Under the pieces are notes generated by a model. That model was not told the origin of the DNA. It searched no databases and worked only from the letters and a program-made list of their open reading frames with translations. DNA of 64,000 bases from Hyphomonas neptunium ATCC 15444 (lineage in GTDB: Bacteria > Pseudomonadota > Alphaproteobacteria > Caulobacterales > Hyphomonadaceae), in assembly GCF_000013025.1 (NCBI RefSeq), contig NC_008358.1, forward strand, positions 3,348,001-3,412,000, given 5' to 3'. This document shows positions 55,379 through 64,000 of this stretch, piece by piece (within the stretch, counting starts at the first letter, position 1; each line of letters starts with the position of its first letter). Both the position numbers and the translations under genes were made by a program.

Positions 55379-56689
55379 CTATACGGCAGGCCGGCCGATG
55401 GAGGTATAGGCAAAGCCATGTTTGGCCAGATCGTCGGGGTGGTAGATGTTACGCAGGTCGACGACGACATTGCCCTTCATCGCGGTTTTGAGGCGGTTGA
55501 GGTCAAGCGCGCGAAACTGATCCCATTCGGTAATGATGACCATCGCGTCCGCCCCGTCGACGGCCTTATAGGGGCTGTCGACAAACTCGATGTCTTTCAG
55601 CAGATGCGCCGCTTCCTTCATTGCTTCAGGGTCATACGCGACAACCCGCGCCCCGGCTGCCTGCAGCGCGGGCAGAATATCCAGAGATGGCGCGTCGCGC
55701 ATATCGTCCGTATTCTGTTTGAAGGCGAGGCCGAGCACGCCGATCGTCTTGCCGGTCACACTCCCGCCCATCGCGGCGATGACCTTGTCTGCCATGGCTT
55801 TCTTGCGGTCTGCGTTGACCTCGATCACCGTGTCCACAATGCGCACGGGGCTACCATAGTCATTCGCCGTCTTGGTCAGGGCGAGGGTGTCTTTCGGGAA
55901 ACACGAGCCGCCATAGCCCGGACCGGCATTGAGGAATTTCGCGCCGATGCGGCCATCCAGGCCAATCCCGCGGGAGACCTCCTGAACGTTGGCACCGACC
56001 TTTTCGCACAAATCGGCCATCTCGTTGATGAAGGTGATTTTCACCGCGAGGAAGGCGTTAGCCGCATATTTGATCAGCTCGGACGTGCGCCGTGAGGTGA
56101 ACAGGATCGGCGTCTCATTGAGGAAAAGCGGCCGGTAAAGCTCGCGCATGACATCGCGCGCGCGCTCATCATCAGTGCCGACAACCACACGGTCAGGGAT
56201 CTTGAAGTCCTTGATCGCCGCGCCTTCCCGCAGGAATTCGGGATTTGAAACCACCGCAAAGTCAGCGTCGGGCCGGGTCTTGCGGATGATTTCCTCTACC
56301 TCGTCTCCGGTGCCCACCGGCACAGTCGATTTGGTGACAACGACTGTGAACCCGTCCATCAGCTGGGCAATCTCTTCGGCAGCGCCGTACACATAGGAGA
56401 GGTCGGCATGCCCGTCGCCCCGCCGGGAGGGGGTGCCCACGGCGATAAACACCGCATCGGCATCCTGGATCGCTTCGCGCGCCTCCGTCGTGAAGAAGAG
56501 ACGCTCCTCTTTCACATTCTTCGCAACCAGGCTTTCGAGACCAGGCTCGAAGATCGGCATGATGCCATTCTTCAACTTCTCGATTTTGGCAGCGTCCTTG
56601 TCGACGCAGGTGACCGTATGGCCGAAATCGGCAAAACAGGCGCCCGAAACCAGGCCAACATAGCCCGTACCGATGATCGCAACACGCAT
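55379..56689 (-). CDS. ugd: UDP-glucose 6-dehydrogenase
   Basis: Oxidises UDP-glucose to UDP-glucuronate for polysaccharides. 436 residues with the NAD motif GTGYVGL (7-13), VGTPSRRGDGHADLSYV, EFLREGAAI, and catalytic Cys263 in GPGYGGSCFPKD. Together with the O-antigen ligase, GT2, phosphomannomutase and ExoD genes it points to acidic surface polysaccharide production. Confidence 0.96.
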   Translation of the reverse strand: MRVAIIGTGYVGLVSGACFADFGHTVTCVDKDAAKIEKLKNGIMPIFEPGLESLVAKNVKEERLFFTTEAREAIQDADAVFIAVGTPSRRGDGHADLSYVYGAAEEIAQLMDGFTVVVTKSTVPVGTGDEVEEIIRKTRPDADFAVVSNPEFLREGAAIKDFKIPDRVVVGTDDERARDVMRELYRPLFLNETPILFTSRRTSELIKYAANAFLAVKITFINEMADLCEKVGANVQEVSRGIGLDGRIGAKFLNAGPGYGGSCFPKDTLALTKTANDYGSPVRIVDTVIEVNADRKKAMADKVIAAMGGSVTGKTIGVLGLAFKQNTDDMRDAPSLDILPALQAAGARVVAYDPEAMKEAAHLLKDIEFVDSPYKAVDGADAMVIITEWDQFRALDLNRLKTAMKGNVVVDLRNIYHPDDLAKHGFAYTSIGRPAV

Positions 56690-56840
56690 GGGATTCCCTC
56701 AACACTCTTGAAGCGAGGCAGATGCTCGCGGGGTGCATTTTTTAGGCAGCAGAATCAAGAGGAGATTGCCGCAGCGAAAGATGGGTTGACGGAAAAGATC
56801 TGGCACAACAGGATCAGACCGTGAACAATCGGAGCGTCGC

Positions 56841-57467
56841 ATGAGTCTCGTTTTCTACACCAATCCCATGTCGCGCGGCCGGATTATCCGCTGGATGCTG
56901 GAGGAAGCCGGCGCGCCGTATGAAACCCGCTTCCTGCGCTATGGTGAGGAAATGAACAGCCCGGCCTACGCGGCCATAAATCCCATGCGCAAGGTGCCCG
57001 CCATTGTGCACAACGGCCATGTGGTGACCGAGTGTGGCGCCATCTGTCTTTATCTTGCCGATGCGTTTCCGGAAGCCGGCCTCGCTCCGCCTCCGGCCGG
57101 GCGGGCAGACTATTATCGCTGGATGATGTTTGCCGCCGGCCCCTGGGAACAGGCCAATGTGAACGCCGCTCTGGGCGTCAATGTGACGGCAGAACAGTCC
57201 CGCATGGCAGGCTATGGCACGTTTGACCGGGCGCTGGATGTTCTGCTCAGCCTGGTCCCGGAAGACGGCTACATGCTGGGGGAAAAATTCTCTGCGCTCG
57301 ATGTCTATGCCGGGTCGCATATCGGCTGGGCCATCGAGTTCGGGTCCGTGCCCGCCACGCCGGAAGTGGAGGCCTATATCAAGCGCATCCGCGCCCGCCC
57401 GGCCGCATTGCGCGCCGTTGAACTCGACGACGCCGCGGCGGCCGAGTATGGGCCGGTCAGATCTTGA
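56841..57467 (+). CDS. Glutathione S-transferase family protein
   Basis: A 208-residue GST: thioredoxin-like N-terminal domain with YTNPMSRGRIIRWML, the glutathione-binding MRKVPAIVHNGHVVTECGAI (cis-Pro), and a helical C-terminal domain. The catalytic residue appears to be Ser or Tyr near position 10. GGAG is six bases before the ATG. Divergent from ugd, convergent with the phosphomannomutase. Confidence 0.92.
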   Translation: MSLVFYTNPMSRGRIIRWMLEEAGAPYETRFLRYGEEMNSPAYAAINPMRKVPAIVHNGHVVTECGAICLYLADAFPEAGLAPPPAGRADYYRWMMFAAGPWEQANVNAALGVNVTAEQSRMAGYGTFDRALDVLLSLVPEDGYMLGEKFSALDVYAGSHIGWAIEFGSVPATPEVEAYIKRIRARPAALRAVELDDAAAAEYGPVRS

Positions 57468-57495
57468 CCGGCCGCAAAGCTCAGATTTCCCGGCT

Positions 57496-59013
57496 TCAGA
57501 TTTCCTGATTGTATTTGCCCACTTCGGCATGCTTGCCGAGGCGCGGTTTCACTTCCTTATGGAAGAGGTCCTTCATGTCGGCTTCGCTGCTCATGGATTC
57601 CACCACGACCACCAGTTCGGGCTTGTTTGAAGAGGCCCGCACCAGCACCCAGGAGCCATCCTCAAGCGTCACCCGCGCGCCGTTGACCGTATTCACTTCC
57701 ACGACCTTCCGCCCCAGGATCATCGTGCCATCGAGGCCCTGATATTCGGCAACCATCTTGTCAACGACATCATATTTCACCTCGTCGCCGCAATGGGCCG
57801 CCATGGTCAGCGAGGTGTAGGCGACGCCCAGCTCGCCATTCAGGTCCGCCATCGTCTTGCCGGGGTTGCGGTCCAGCATTTCGAGGATCGCCTTGGCCGC
57901 AATCAGCCCATCATCATAGCCCAGCCCAATCGGCGGCCGGAAGAAGAAGTGGCCGGACTTTTCAAACCCCGCCAGCGCGCCGAGCTCATTTGTGCGGCGC
58001 TTGATGTAGGAGTGGCCGGTCTTGTAATAATCCACCGTCGCGCCGTTGGCCTTCAGCACCGGGTCGGTCTTGTAGAGGCCGGTCGATTTCACATCGACCA
58101 CAAATTTCGCGTTGGCAAAATTCTTCGACAGGTCGCGTGCCAGCATCAGGCCAATCTTGTCGGCGTAGATTTCCTCGCCGTTATTGTCGACTACGCCGCA
58201 CCGGTCCCCGTCCCCGTCAAAGCCGAGCGCCAGATCCGCCCCGGTTTCCTTGACGGTCACCGCCATGGCATGCAGCATTTCCTGATCTTCCGGGTTCGGA
58301 TTGTATTTCGGGAAGGTCATATCGAGATTGCAATCCATCTCGATCACGTCCGCGCCAATCGCGCGCAGCACGTCGCCCGCAAAGGCGCCTGCCGTGCCAT
58401 TGCCACAGGCAGCCACCACCTTCAGCTTGCGCGTCAGCTTCGTGTCGCCCACCACAGCCTTGATATATTTCTCGCGGATACCGTCGATGCGGCGGTGCGT
58501 GCCGCCCTCACGGGTGACGAACTTGCCGCCCATGACAATCTCTTTCAGGCGGCCCATTTCGTCCGGCCCGAAGGTCAGCGGCCGGTCGGCGCCCATCTTC
58601 ACGCCCGTCCAGCCATTCTCGTTATGCGAGGCGGTCACCATCGCGCAGCACGCCGCGTCGAGCTCAAACTGGCTCCAATAGACCATCGGCGAGAGCGCCA
58701 GGCCCACATCCAGCACCTCACAGCCCCCGGCCATCAACCCCAGGGTCAGCGCATTCTTGATCGGCTGGCTGATCGAGCGATAGTCATGCCCCGTCACCAC
58801 GGTCGGCTTGACGCCCAGCTCATGGAACAGCGTCGCCATCCCCAGCCCCAGCGCCTGAACGCCCGTCAGGTTCAGCTCGGCCGGCTTGGCGTGCCCGATC
58901 CCGTTGAACCACCAGCGCGCATCATACTCCCGGAAGCCGGTCGGTTTCACGAGGGGCAGCACCTCGAATTCAAGCGTATTCGGGGCGATGTCAGCGAGCG
59001 GTTTTGGAAACAT
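57496..59013 (-). CDS. Phosphomannomutase/phosphoglucomutase
   Basis: Interconverts hexose-1- and 6-phosphates. About 505 residues of the alpha-D-phosphohexomutase family: phosphoserine loop MVTASHNENGWTG with Ser129, metal loop GFDGDGDRCG near 270, sugar-binding EKSGHFFF and the C-terminal phosphate-binding RASSNKPELV. The start was set at MFPKPLADIA, with GGAGAG just upstream. It supplies mannose-1-P or glucose-1-P for surface glycans. Confidence 0.94.
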   Translation of the reverse strand: MFPKPLADIAPNTLEFEVLPLVKPTGFREYDARWWFNGIGHAKPAELNLTGVQALGLGMATLFHELGVKPTVVTGHDYRSISQPIKNALTLGLMAGGCEVLDVGLALSPMVYWSQFELDAACCAMVTASHNENGWTGVKMGADRPLTFGPDEMGRLKEIVMGGKFVTREGGTHRRIDGIREKYIKAVVGDTKLTRKLKVVAACGNGTAGAFAGDVLRAIGADVIEMDCNLDMTFPKYNPNPEDQEMLHAMAVTVKETGADLALGFDGDGDRCGVVDNNGEEIYADKIGLMLARDLSKNFANAKFVVDVKSTGLYKTDPVLKANGATVDYYKTGHSYIKRRTNELGALAGFEKSGHFFFRPPIGLGYDDGLIAAKAILEMLDRNPGKTMADLNGELGVAYTSLTMAAHCGDEVKYDVVDKMVAEYQGLDGTMILGRKVVEVNTVNGARVTLEDGSWVLVRASSNKPELVVVVESMSSEADMKDLFHKEVKPRLGKHAEVGKYNQEI

Positions 59014-59129
59014 GTGTCTCTCCGTGAAACGGTTTGGCGCGTGTTGAACACGAGCCTTGGGTCTGACGCAACACAATGCAGATTTCGCGCCGCAGGGGAA
59101 CGGCGCGTGATTCTCACGAAAAGTTCAGA

Positions 59130-59159
59130 AATAAAATATTGAAGGCCATATATTTTATT
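59130..59159. promoter_or_regulatory. AT-rich 10-bp inverted repeat in the outer-membrane gene promoter
   Basis: AATAAAATAT (59130-59139) and ATATTTTATT (59150-59159) with a 10-base spacer, centred about 88 bases before the outer-membrane protein gene. The half-sites are one to two helical turns apart, fitting a dimeric regulator. CGCGCCG/CGGCGCG arms lie further upstream near 59090-59107. Confidence 0.5.
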
Positions 59160-59232
59160 CTACTTCCCTGATCAGATGGGGCGCCCGGCATCCACCGCCG
59201 CCCATCTCCATTGAAAATCAGGAGATAGACGC

Positions 59233-60018
59233 ATGAAATTCTACTCTGCTCTGGCGCTCGCAGGTGCGTTCGCCGCCAGCCTCGCCCTGCCGGCAACCGC
59301 GCAGGAATGGTATGTCAGCGGCTCGGCTGGCTACGTCCTCCAGAATGACAGCTCCAATTCCGGCACCACCGGCGCCTTCACCACCGGCAACGGCGCCCCC
59401 GCCCTGCCCTTCGGCACCGCTATCGCAGCCGGAACCCCCTATGGCTGGGAAACCGAGTTCGACAATGGCTACGCCATCGCCGGCGAGTTCGGCGGCTTCT
59501 ATGAAAACGGCTTCCGCAGCGGTCTGGAACTTGTCTACAGCAAGGCCGACGTGGACACCCATAGCGGCGTAAACGTCGCCGGAACGGTCATCGACGGCGT
59601 CGACGCCGCCGTGCTCACCGGCTCCCCCACCCAGCTTGGCGCCACCGTCGGCGCTGTCGTGGCCGATGGCCAGGGCGACCTCAAATCCACCAGCGTCTTC
59701 GCCAACATCTATTACGACTTCAACCGCGACGGCATGATCCAGCCCTATGTCGGCGCCGGCCTTGGCTATTCCGATGTCAGCGTGGATTACAGCCCGTCTG
59801 GCGTCGGCATCATCGACGACAGCGAAGGCAAGCTCGCCTACCAGATCAAGGGCGGCGCCAGCTGGGCCATCACCGACAAGATCGACCTCTTCGGGGAAGC
59901 CGTCTACCGGGCGACAGATGACGTGGAACTCAGCAACCAACTCTTCCCCGGCACGCTGAACATCGAGAACACGCAAACCGTCCTCAGCGTCGGCGCGCGC
60001 TATCGCTTCGGCGGCTAA
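59233..60018 (+). CDS. Outer-membrane beta-barrel protein (OmpW/OmpA-barrel like)
   Basis: A 261-residue outer-membrane protein: signal peptide cleaved at ATAQ (about residue 23), then an eight-stranded type barrel with alternating aromatic strands (EWYVSGSAGYVLQ, NGYAIAGEFGGFY, FANIYYDFNRDG, QPYVGAGLGYSDVSVDY) and a terminal SVGARYRFGG. It lacks an OmpA C-terminal peptidoglycan domain. GGAGA precedes the ATG. The promoter region holds an AT-rich inverted repeat. Confidence 0.87.
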   Translation: MKFYSALALAGAFAASLALPATAQEWYVSGSAGYVLQNDSSNSGTTGAFTTGNGAPALPFGTAIAAGTPYGWETEFDNGYAIAGEFGGFYENGFRSGLELVYSKADVDTHSGVNVAGTVIDGVDAAVLTGSPTQLGATVGAVVADGQGDLKSTSVFANIYYDFNRDGMIQPYVGAGLGYSDVSVDYSPSGVGIIDDSEGKLAYQIKGGASWAITDKIDLFGEAVYRATDDVELSNQLFPGTLNIENTQTVLSVGARYRFGG

Positions 60019-60746
60019 GCCTTCGCCGGGCCTGCCGTTTCCCTAAGGAAGCTGGCAAGCCACTGCGCCAGAAACCGGCGGTCGTTTTCTTCCTGCAGGG
60101 AAGCGACCGCCGCATCGGCCAGATCTTCGCTCAGCGACTGTCCCCGGCGCGCCGTATACAGCGCGGCGAGAAAATCCGCCTCAAACTCAGGGTGGCATTG
60201 AAAACTGATCGCCGGGAAGCCCGCATAGGAAAGTCCGGCAAACTCGGTAAAATCCGAATGCGCAATCACATCCGCGCCCGGTGGCACGGCGACCACCTGA
60301 TCCTGATGGCTCACACCCACGCGCATCTGCGCGGGCGCCGCGCCGCCTCGCCAGCCCGGCAGGGCCGCGATCTCATACGTATGCGCGCCCACGCCCCAGC
60401 CCTTGTCAGACTTGACCACGTTGCCGCCCAGCGCCTGCGCCATCACCTGGTGCCCGAAGCAGATGCCCAGCTGCGGGCACTTCGCCTGCGCGCCTGCCCG
60501 GATGAAATCCATAAGCGGCGCCATCCACGGCTCATCATCATAAACCCCTGCGGGCGAGCCTGTGTAGAGCACAGCCTCAAGGCGCGCCGGGTCAGGCAAC
60601 GCCGCCCCCTTCACCAGCGACACCGTCTCGCACACGATCCCGGCGTCCACCCCGGCAAACATCTGCGCAAACATCTCCGGATAGCTCGGAAACCGGTCGC
60701 GGATCGCGGCGGGCGCGAGGCCCGTTTCAATAATTGTCAGCTTCAC
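60015..60746 (-). CDS. Class I glutamine amidotransferase-like protein
   Basis: A 243-residue protein with a GATase1 triad: Cys96 in LGICFGHQVMAQALGG, and His and Glu in FQCHPEFE. It resembles the stand-alone GMP-synthase-type amidotransferases (YfeJ/GAT1-like). A synthetase partner is not present next to it, so the substrate is unknown. Overlaps the ABC exporter gene by 4 bases and the outer-membrane gene (convergent) by 4. Confidence 0.87.
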   Translation of the reverse strand: MKLTIIETGLAPAAIRDRFPSYPEMFAQMFAGVDAGIVCETVSLVKGAALPDPARLEAVLYTGSPAGVYDDEPWMAPLMDFIRAGAQAKCPQLGICFGHQVMAQALGGNVVKSDKGWGVGAHTYEIAALPGWRGGAAPAQMRVGVSHQDQVVAVPPGADVIAHSDFTEFAGLSYAGFPAISFQCHPEFEADFLAALYTARRGQSLSEDLADAAVASLQEENDRRFLAQWLASFLRETAGPAKA

Positions 60747-62611
60747 TCTGCCGGCTCCGTGGCGAGGTCTCTCTCAATCGGCTCAGGCTCGATCAGGAAC
60801 CCGCCGGACTGGCGCGCCCAAAGCTCCGCATAGAGACCGCCTGCTGCGACCAGCTCGTCATGCGTTCCCTGCTCCACGATGCGCCCCTGATCGAGCACGA
60901 TCAGCCGGTCCATCTCGGCAATCGTGGAAAGCCGGTGGGCAATCGCCAGCACGGTCTTGCCTTCCATCAGGCGGAAGAGGTTGTCCTGGATCGCCGCCTC
61001 CACCTCTGAATCGAGCGCAGACGTTGCCTCGTCCAGGATCAGGATCGGCGCGTCCTTCAGGAAGATGCGCGCAATCGCGATCCGCTGGCGCTGGCCACCA
61101 GAAAGCTTCACGCCCCGCTCGCCCACATGCGCGTCAAACCCGATGCGGCCCTTGGAATCTTCCAGCGTCTCGATGAACGCCATGGCCTCCGCCTTGTTGG
61201 CGGCAATACGAATGTCATCATCGGTGGCGTCCGGTCGCCCATAGGCGATGTTGTCCCGGATCGAGCGGTGCAGCAGCGAGGTATCCTGCGTCACCATGCC
61301 GATCTGTGCCCGGAGGGTATCCTGGGTGACCTTGGAAATGTCCTGCCCATCAATCAGAACGCGCCCGCCCTCGGCATCATAGAAGCGCAGTAAAAGGCTC
61401 GTCAGCGTCGTCTTGCCCGCGCCCGAGCGGCCGACAAGGCCGATCTTCTCGCCCGGCCGGATCGCCAGGTTCAGCCCCTCGATCACGCCCGCGCCCTTGC
61501 CATAATGGAAGGCCACATCTTCAAACACGACCTCCCCTTTTACGCGCGGCAGATCAACCGCCGCCGGGTCATCAGTTACCGCCACCGGCGTCTGCAACAT
61601 CGCCATGCCGTCATAGACCACGCCGATATTTTCGAAGAGGCCCGCCACTTCCCACATGATCCATTGCGACATGGACTTGATGCGCAGCGCCAGGCCGACC
61701 GCTGCCGCCACCGCGCCGGCGCCAACCAGATTACCCATCCACAGATAGATGCCGCCTGCCGCGATCAGGAACACCAGCAGCGAGTTGTTGAGATAGACCA
61801 CCACATTGAAGCCCGTGACCATCCGCATCTGGCGATAAACCGTCTGCAGAAACCCGTCCATCGAGCCCTTGGCATACTCTTCCTCGCGGCCGGAATGGGC
61901 AAACAGTTTCACCGTCTGAATGTTCGTGTAGGAATCAACAATGCGCCCCGTCATGATCGAGCGCGCATCGGCCTGCGCCTCGGCAATCTTGCCCAGACGC
62001 GGCACAAACCAGCGCAGCACAAAGCCATACACCACCGCCCAAAGCAGCAGCGGCAGGGTGAGGCGCCAGTCCGCACTCGCCACCAGCGCGAGGGCCGAAA
62101 CGAAGTACACGATCACGAAGACGAAGACGTCGAGCACCTTCATCACCACTTCGCGCACGGACAAGGCCGTCTGCATCACCTTGGTGGCGACGCGCCCGGC
62201 AAACTCGTTGCCGAAGAAACCCATCGACTGGCCCAGCATCTGCCGGTGCATCCGCCAGCGCGCGCTCATAGGCACGTTCCCCATCAGGCCCTGATAGACG
62301 ATCAGCCCCTGTATCAGCGTTGCCAGTGGCAGGCCGATCAGCAGCACGATACCCATAATGGCGAGCGTGCCGCCTTCCCGCTGGAGAAAGCCTTCCCGGT
62401 CCGCCGTCGCCAGCCAGTCAACAATCCCGCCCAAAAAGCCGAACAGCGCCACCTCGCCGGCCGCAATCAGCGCGGTGAAGATCGACATCGCGATCAGCCA
62501 GGGCGCGGCCGGGCGGATGTAATACCACAGGAATGACCGGAACCCGCTCGGCGGAACGCCTTGGGGATTTTCCGGAAACGGATCGATACGGCGTTCAAAG
62601 AAGCGAAACAT
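60743..62611 (-). CDS. ABC exporter, fused permease and ATPase (second copy)
   Basis: A 622-residue half-transporter. Six membrane helices span about 30-330; the ATPase has Walker A GRSGAGKTT, signature KLSGGQRQRIAIARIF, Walker B APILILDEATSALD and the switch His in AIAHRLSTI. Same architecture as the exporter at 18 kb but clearly a different gene. The start is the ATG at MFRFFERRIDPF. Four-base overlap with the amidotransferase downstream suggests one transcript. Confidence 0.92.
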   Translation of the reverse strand: MFRFFERRIDPFPENPQGVPPSGFRSFLWYYIRPAAPWLIAMSIFTALIAAGEVALFGFLGGIVDWLATADREGFLQREGGTLAIMGIVLLIGLPLATLIQGLIVYQGLMGNVPMSARWRMHRQMLGQSMGFFGNEFAGRVATKVMQTALSVREVVMKVLDVFVFVIVYFVSALALVASADWRLTLPLLLWAVVYGFVLRWFVPRLGKIAEAQADARSIMTGRIVDSYTNIQTVKLFAHSGREEEYAKGSMDGFLQTVYRQMRMVTGFNVVVYLNNSLLVFLIAAGGIYLWMGNLVGAGAVAAAVGLALRIKSMSQWIMWEVAGLFENIGVVYDGMAMLQTPVAVTDDPAAVDLPRVKGEVVFEDVAFHYGKGAGVIEGLNLAIRPGEKIGLVGRSGAGKTTLTSLLLRFYDAEGGRVLIDGQDISKVTQDTLRAQIGMVTQDTSLLHRSIRDNIAYGRPDATDDDIRIAANKAEAMAFIETLEDSKGRIGFDAHVGERGVKLSGGQRQRIAIARIFLKDAPILILDEATSALDSEVEAAIQDNLFRLMEGKTVLAIAHRLSTIAEMDRLIVLDQGRIVEQGTHDELVAAGGLYAELWARQSGGFLIEPEPIERDLATEPAE

Positions 62612-62674
62612 GACCCGCCCCATTTGGAGAGGCAGGCCGCAAAGAGCAAGCACGCTTCCGGAGAATTGTGCGCC

Positions 62675-64000
62675 CTAAGGCGCCGCTGGCGCATCCGCAA
62701 CAGATTGCGTCGCGATCCAGGCCTTCACCTGCATCTCAAGCACATCCATCGGCACCGCGCCCTGCCCCAGCACCACATCATGGAACGCACGAATGTCGAA
62801 CGCCTCGCCCAGCGCGCTTTCGGCATCCGCCCGCAACGCGCGGATTTTCAGCTCGCCGATCTTGTAGGCCGTCGCCTGCCCCGGCCAGCCGATATAGCGG
62901 GTCACTTCGGTCTGGATGTTGAGCGGGGCCAGCGCCGTATTTTCCTTGAAGCAGGTCTCGGCCTCTTCCCGGCTCCAGCCATACCAGTGCAGCCCGGTAT
63001 CGGAGACCAGCCGGCAGGCCCGCCACATCTCCATGGACAGCGCGCCAAACTCTTCATACGGCGTCTGCATCAGCCCGGCTTCACTGGCGAGCCATTCGGC
63101 ATAAAGGCCCCAGCCTTCGCCGAAGGCCGTCGCATAATAGTTCTGACGGAAATAGGGCTGGTCGGCCATCTCCTGCGCCAGCGCGATCTGTAGATGGTGC
63201 CCCGGCACCGCCTCATGCGCCGAGAGCGCGGGCAGCTCATATAAAGGCCGCTGATCGAGCGCATAGGTATTGACCAGATACGCCCCCTTGCGCCCCTCCG
63301 CCGGATCGCCGGACATATACCGCCCGGACGTATACCCCGGCGCAATCGAAGCCGGCACAGGGTCCACCGTATAGCCCAGCTCCGGCAGCCGGTTGAAATA
63401 GAGGGGCAGGATCGCGTCGAGCCGCGCGGCAATCTCCGTCGCCGCCGCCATCAGTTCCCCTTCGCTCCGGGCGTAGAATTGCGGGTCGGTGCGCAGGAAA
63501 ACGAGGAAGTCGGCAAAACTGCCGTCAAACCCGGTTTCGGCAATCACCGCCTCCATCGCCGCCCGGATGCGCGCCACCTCTTCCAGGCCGAGGGCGTGGA
63601 TCTCTTCAGCCGAGTAGCCCGCGCCCGCCGTATGGGTCTCGATCAGCGCGGCATAGGCCTCTCGCCCCCCTTCCAGCCCGGCAATCCCGGCGCCAGCGCG
63701 CGCGGCGGGGGCATACGTCCCATCGATATAGGCAAGCGTCTCGCGATAGGCCTCGATCGCCCGCGCCGCTGCGGCCAGCCCTTCAGCCTGAAGTCTTGAT
63801 CTGGACTCCGGGTCGATCGCTTCGCTCATGTCGGCCAGCGGCCGGTACAGCTCGCTCGCGGCCACATCATCGGTGATCTGCGCCGCGATCTGTTCACGCA
63901 CCGTGTTGAGCGGATCGATATGCGCCGTCCAGCCGGTCTCGATCCCGCGGGTCATGTTCTCCCGGTTCTGCGCAAAATAGCGGGGCACATCATTCAGCCG
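62675..64000 (-). CDS. DUF885 family protein, partial (N-terminus beyond the window)
   Basis: The C-terminal 440 or so residues of a second DUF885 protein; the frame stays open to the window edge. The zinc motif is AHEAVPGHHLQIALAQ, followed by FGEGWGLYAEWLA, as in the lipoprotein at 45.8-47.7 kb, with which it shares the ending AFHDVVLGQGAVPMDVLE. The signal sequence cannot be seen. Upstream of the ABC exporter on the same strand, 63 bases apart. Confidence 0.9.
   Translation of the reverse strand, partial: RLNDVPRYFAQNRENMTRGIETGWTAHIDPLNTVREQIAAQITDDVAASELYRPLADMSEAIDPESRSRLQAEGLAAAARAIEAYRETLAYIDGTYAPAARAGAGIAGLEGGREAYAALIETHTAGAGYSAEEIHALGLEEVARIRAAMEAVIAETGFDGSFADFLVFLRTDPQFYARSEGELMAAATEIAARLDAILPLYFNRLPELGYTVDPVPASIAPGYTSGRYMSGDPAEGRKGAYLVNTYALDQRPLYELPALSAHEAVPGHHLQIALAQEMADQPYFRQNYYATAFGEGWGLYAEWLASEAGLMQTPYEEFGALSMEMWRACRLVSDTGLHWYGWSREEAETCFKENTALAPLNIQTEVTRYIGWPGQATAYKIGELKIRALRADAESALGEAFDIRAFHDVVLGQGAVPMDVLEMQVKAWIATQSVADAPAAP

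Noticed and set aside
57793-59142. 449-codon frame opposite the phosphomannomutase gene
   Set aside because: Antisense to a full-length conserved enzyme; very high Arg/His content and no domain.

Overview
The window is a 64 kb piece of a GC-rich alphaproteobacterial chromosome. Support for the class: an alphaproteobacterial Mic60/mitofilin gene between hemD and a HemY-type TPR gene; the order EnvC-CtpA-DUF610 polysaccharide deacetylase-RppH; a NifU-like scaffold/YidD/thrS neighbourhood; and a 320-residue LDH-like malate dehydrogenase. The proteins look to me like Hyphomonadaceae (Hyphomonas-like marine bacteria). That genus-level guess is an impression, not a computed result.

Layout. 0-2.8 kb (minus): a tightly overlapping cluster parvulin lipoprotein-argJ-mutT-Flp pilin. 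3-5.7 kb: secA. 5.9-12.9 kb: a small secreted protein, a DMT exporter, the glycolytic run gap-pgk-class I fba, two small zinc-ribbon/DUF1272 proteins, DUF2798, thiE-like and DUF4282 genes. 13-18 kb: inositol monophosphatase, a flavin monooxygenase with a clean operator-like palindrome, a repeat-rich stretch with an unrecognised 198-aa protein, and an IS481-type insertion sequence. 18-28 kb (mostly minus): an ABC exporter, rpmE (plus), thrS with an O-antigen ligase and glycosyltransferase, yidD with a NifU-like scaffold, and cysS with a lipoprotein phosphatase and ExoD. 28.5-36.2 kb: folE, then a long minus-strand run of envelope genes (EnvC, CtpA, DUF610), rppH, an alpha/beta hydrolase, a class IV aminotransferase and a sulfotransferase-like protein. 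36.2-43 kb: a HEPN-like protein, two tandem PepSY mini-proteins, several small unknowns, mdh, a YbhL/Bax-inhibitor protein, DUF2853 and ThpR. 43-52 kb: tRNA-Leu(CAA), ExoD, DsbB, acyl-CoA dehydrogenase, a DUF885 lipoprotein, hemC-hemD-mic60-hemY and tRNA-Thr(CGT). 52-64 kb: SDR, PhzF, thiD, transaldolase, ugd, GST, phosphomannomutase, an outer-membrane beta-barrel protein, a glutamine amidotransferase, a second ABC exporter, and a second DUF885 protein cut by the window end.

Functionally this is a core region: central carbon metabolism (gap, pgk, fba, transaldolase, mdh), envelope and polysaccharide work (EnvC, CtpA, DUF610, WaaL-like ligase, GT2, ugd, phosphomannomutase, two ExoD), haem synthesis, translation and RNA turnover. 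The only accessory part seen is 15.5-17.8 kb around the insertion sequence. I see no CRISPR array, phage, toxin-antitoxin pair or recognisable defence island. The less ordinary signals are the sulfotransferase/aminotransferase pair, helically phased TTGGAG repeats that recur inside an orphan gene, doubled transposase boxes at the IS ends, a HEPN-like gene, and several precise inverted repeats in promoter regions.
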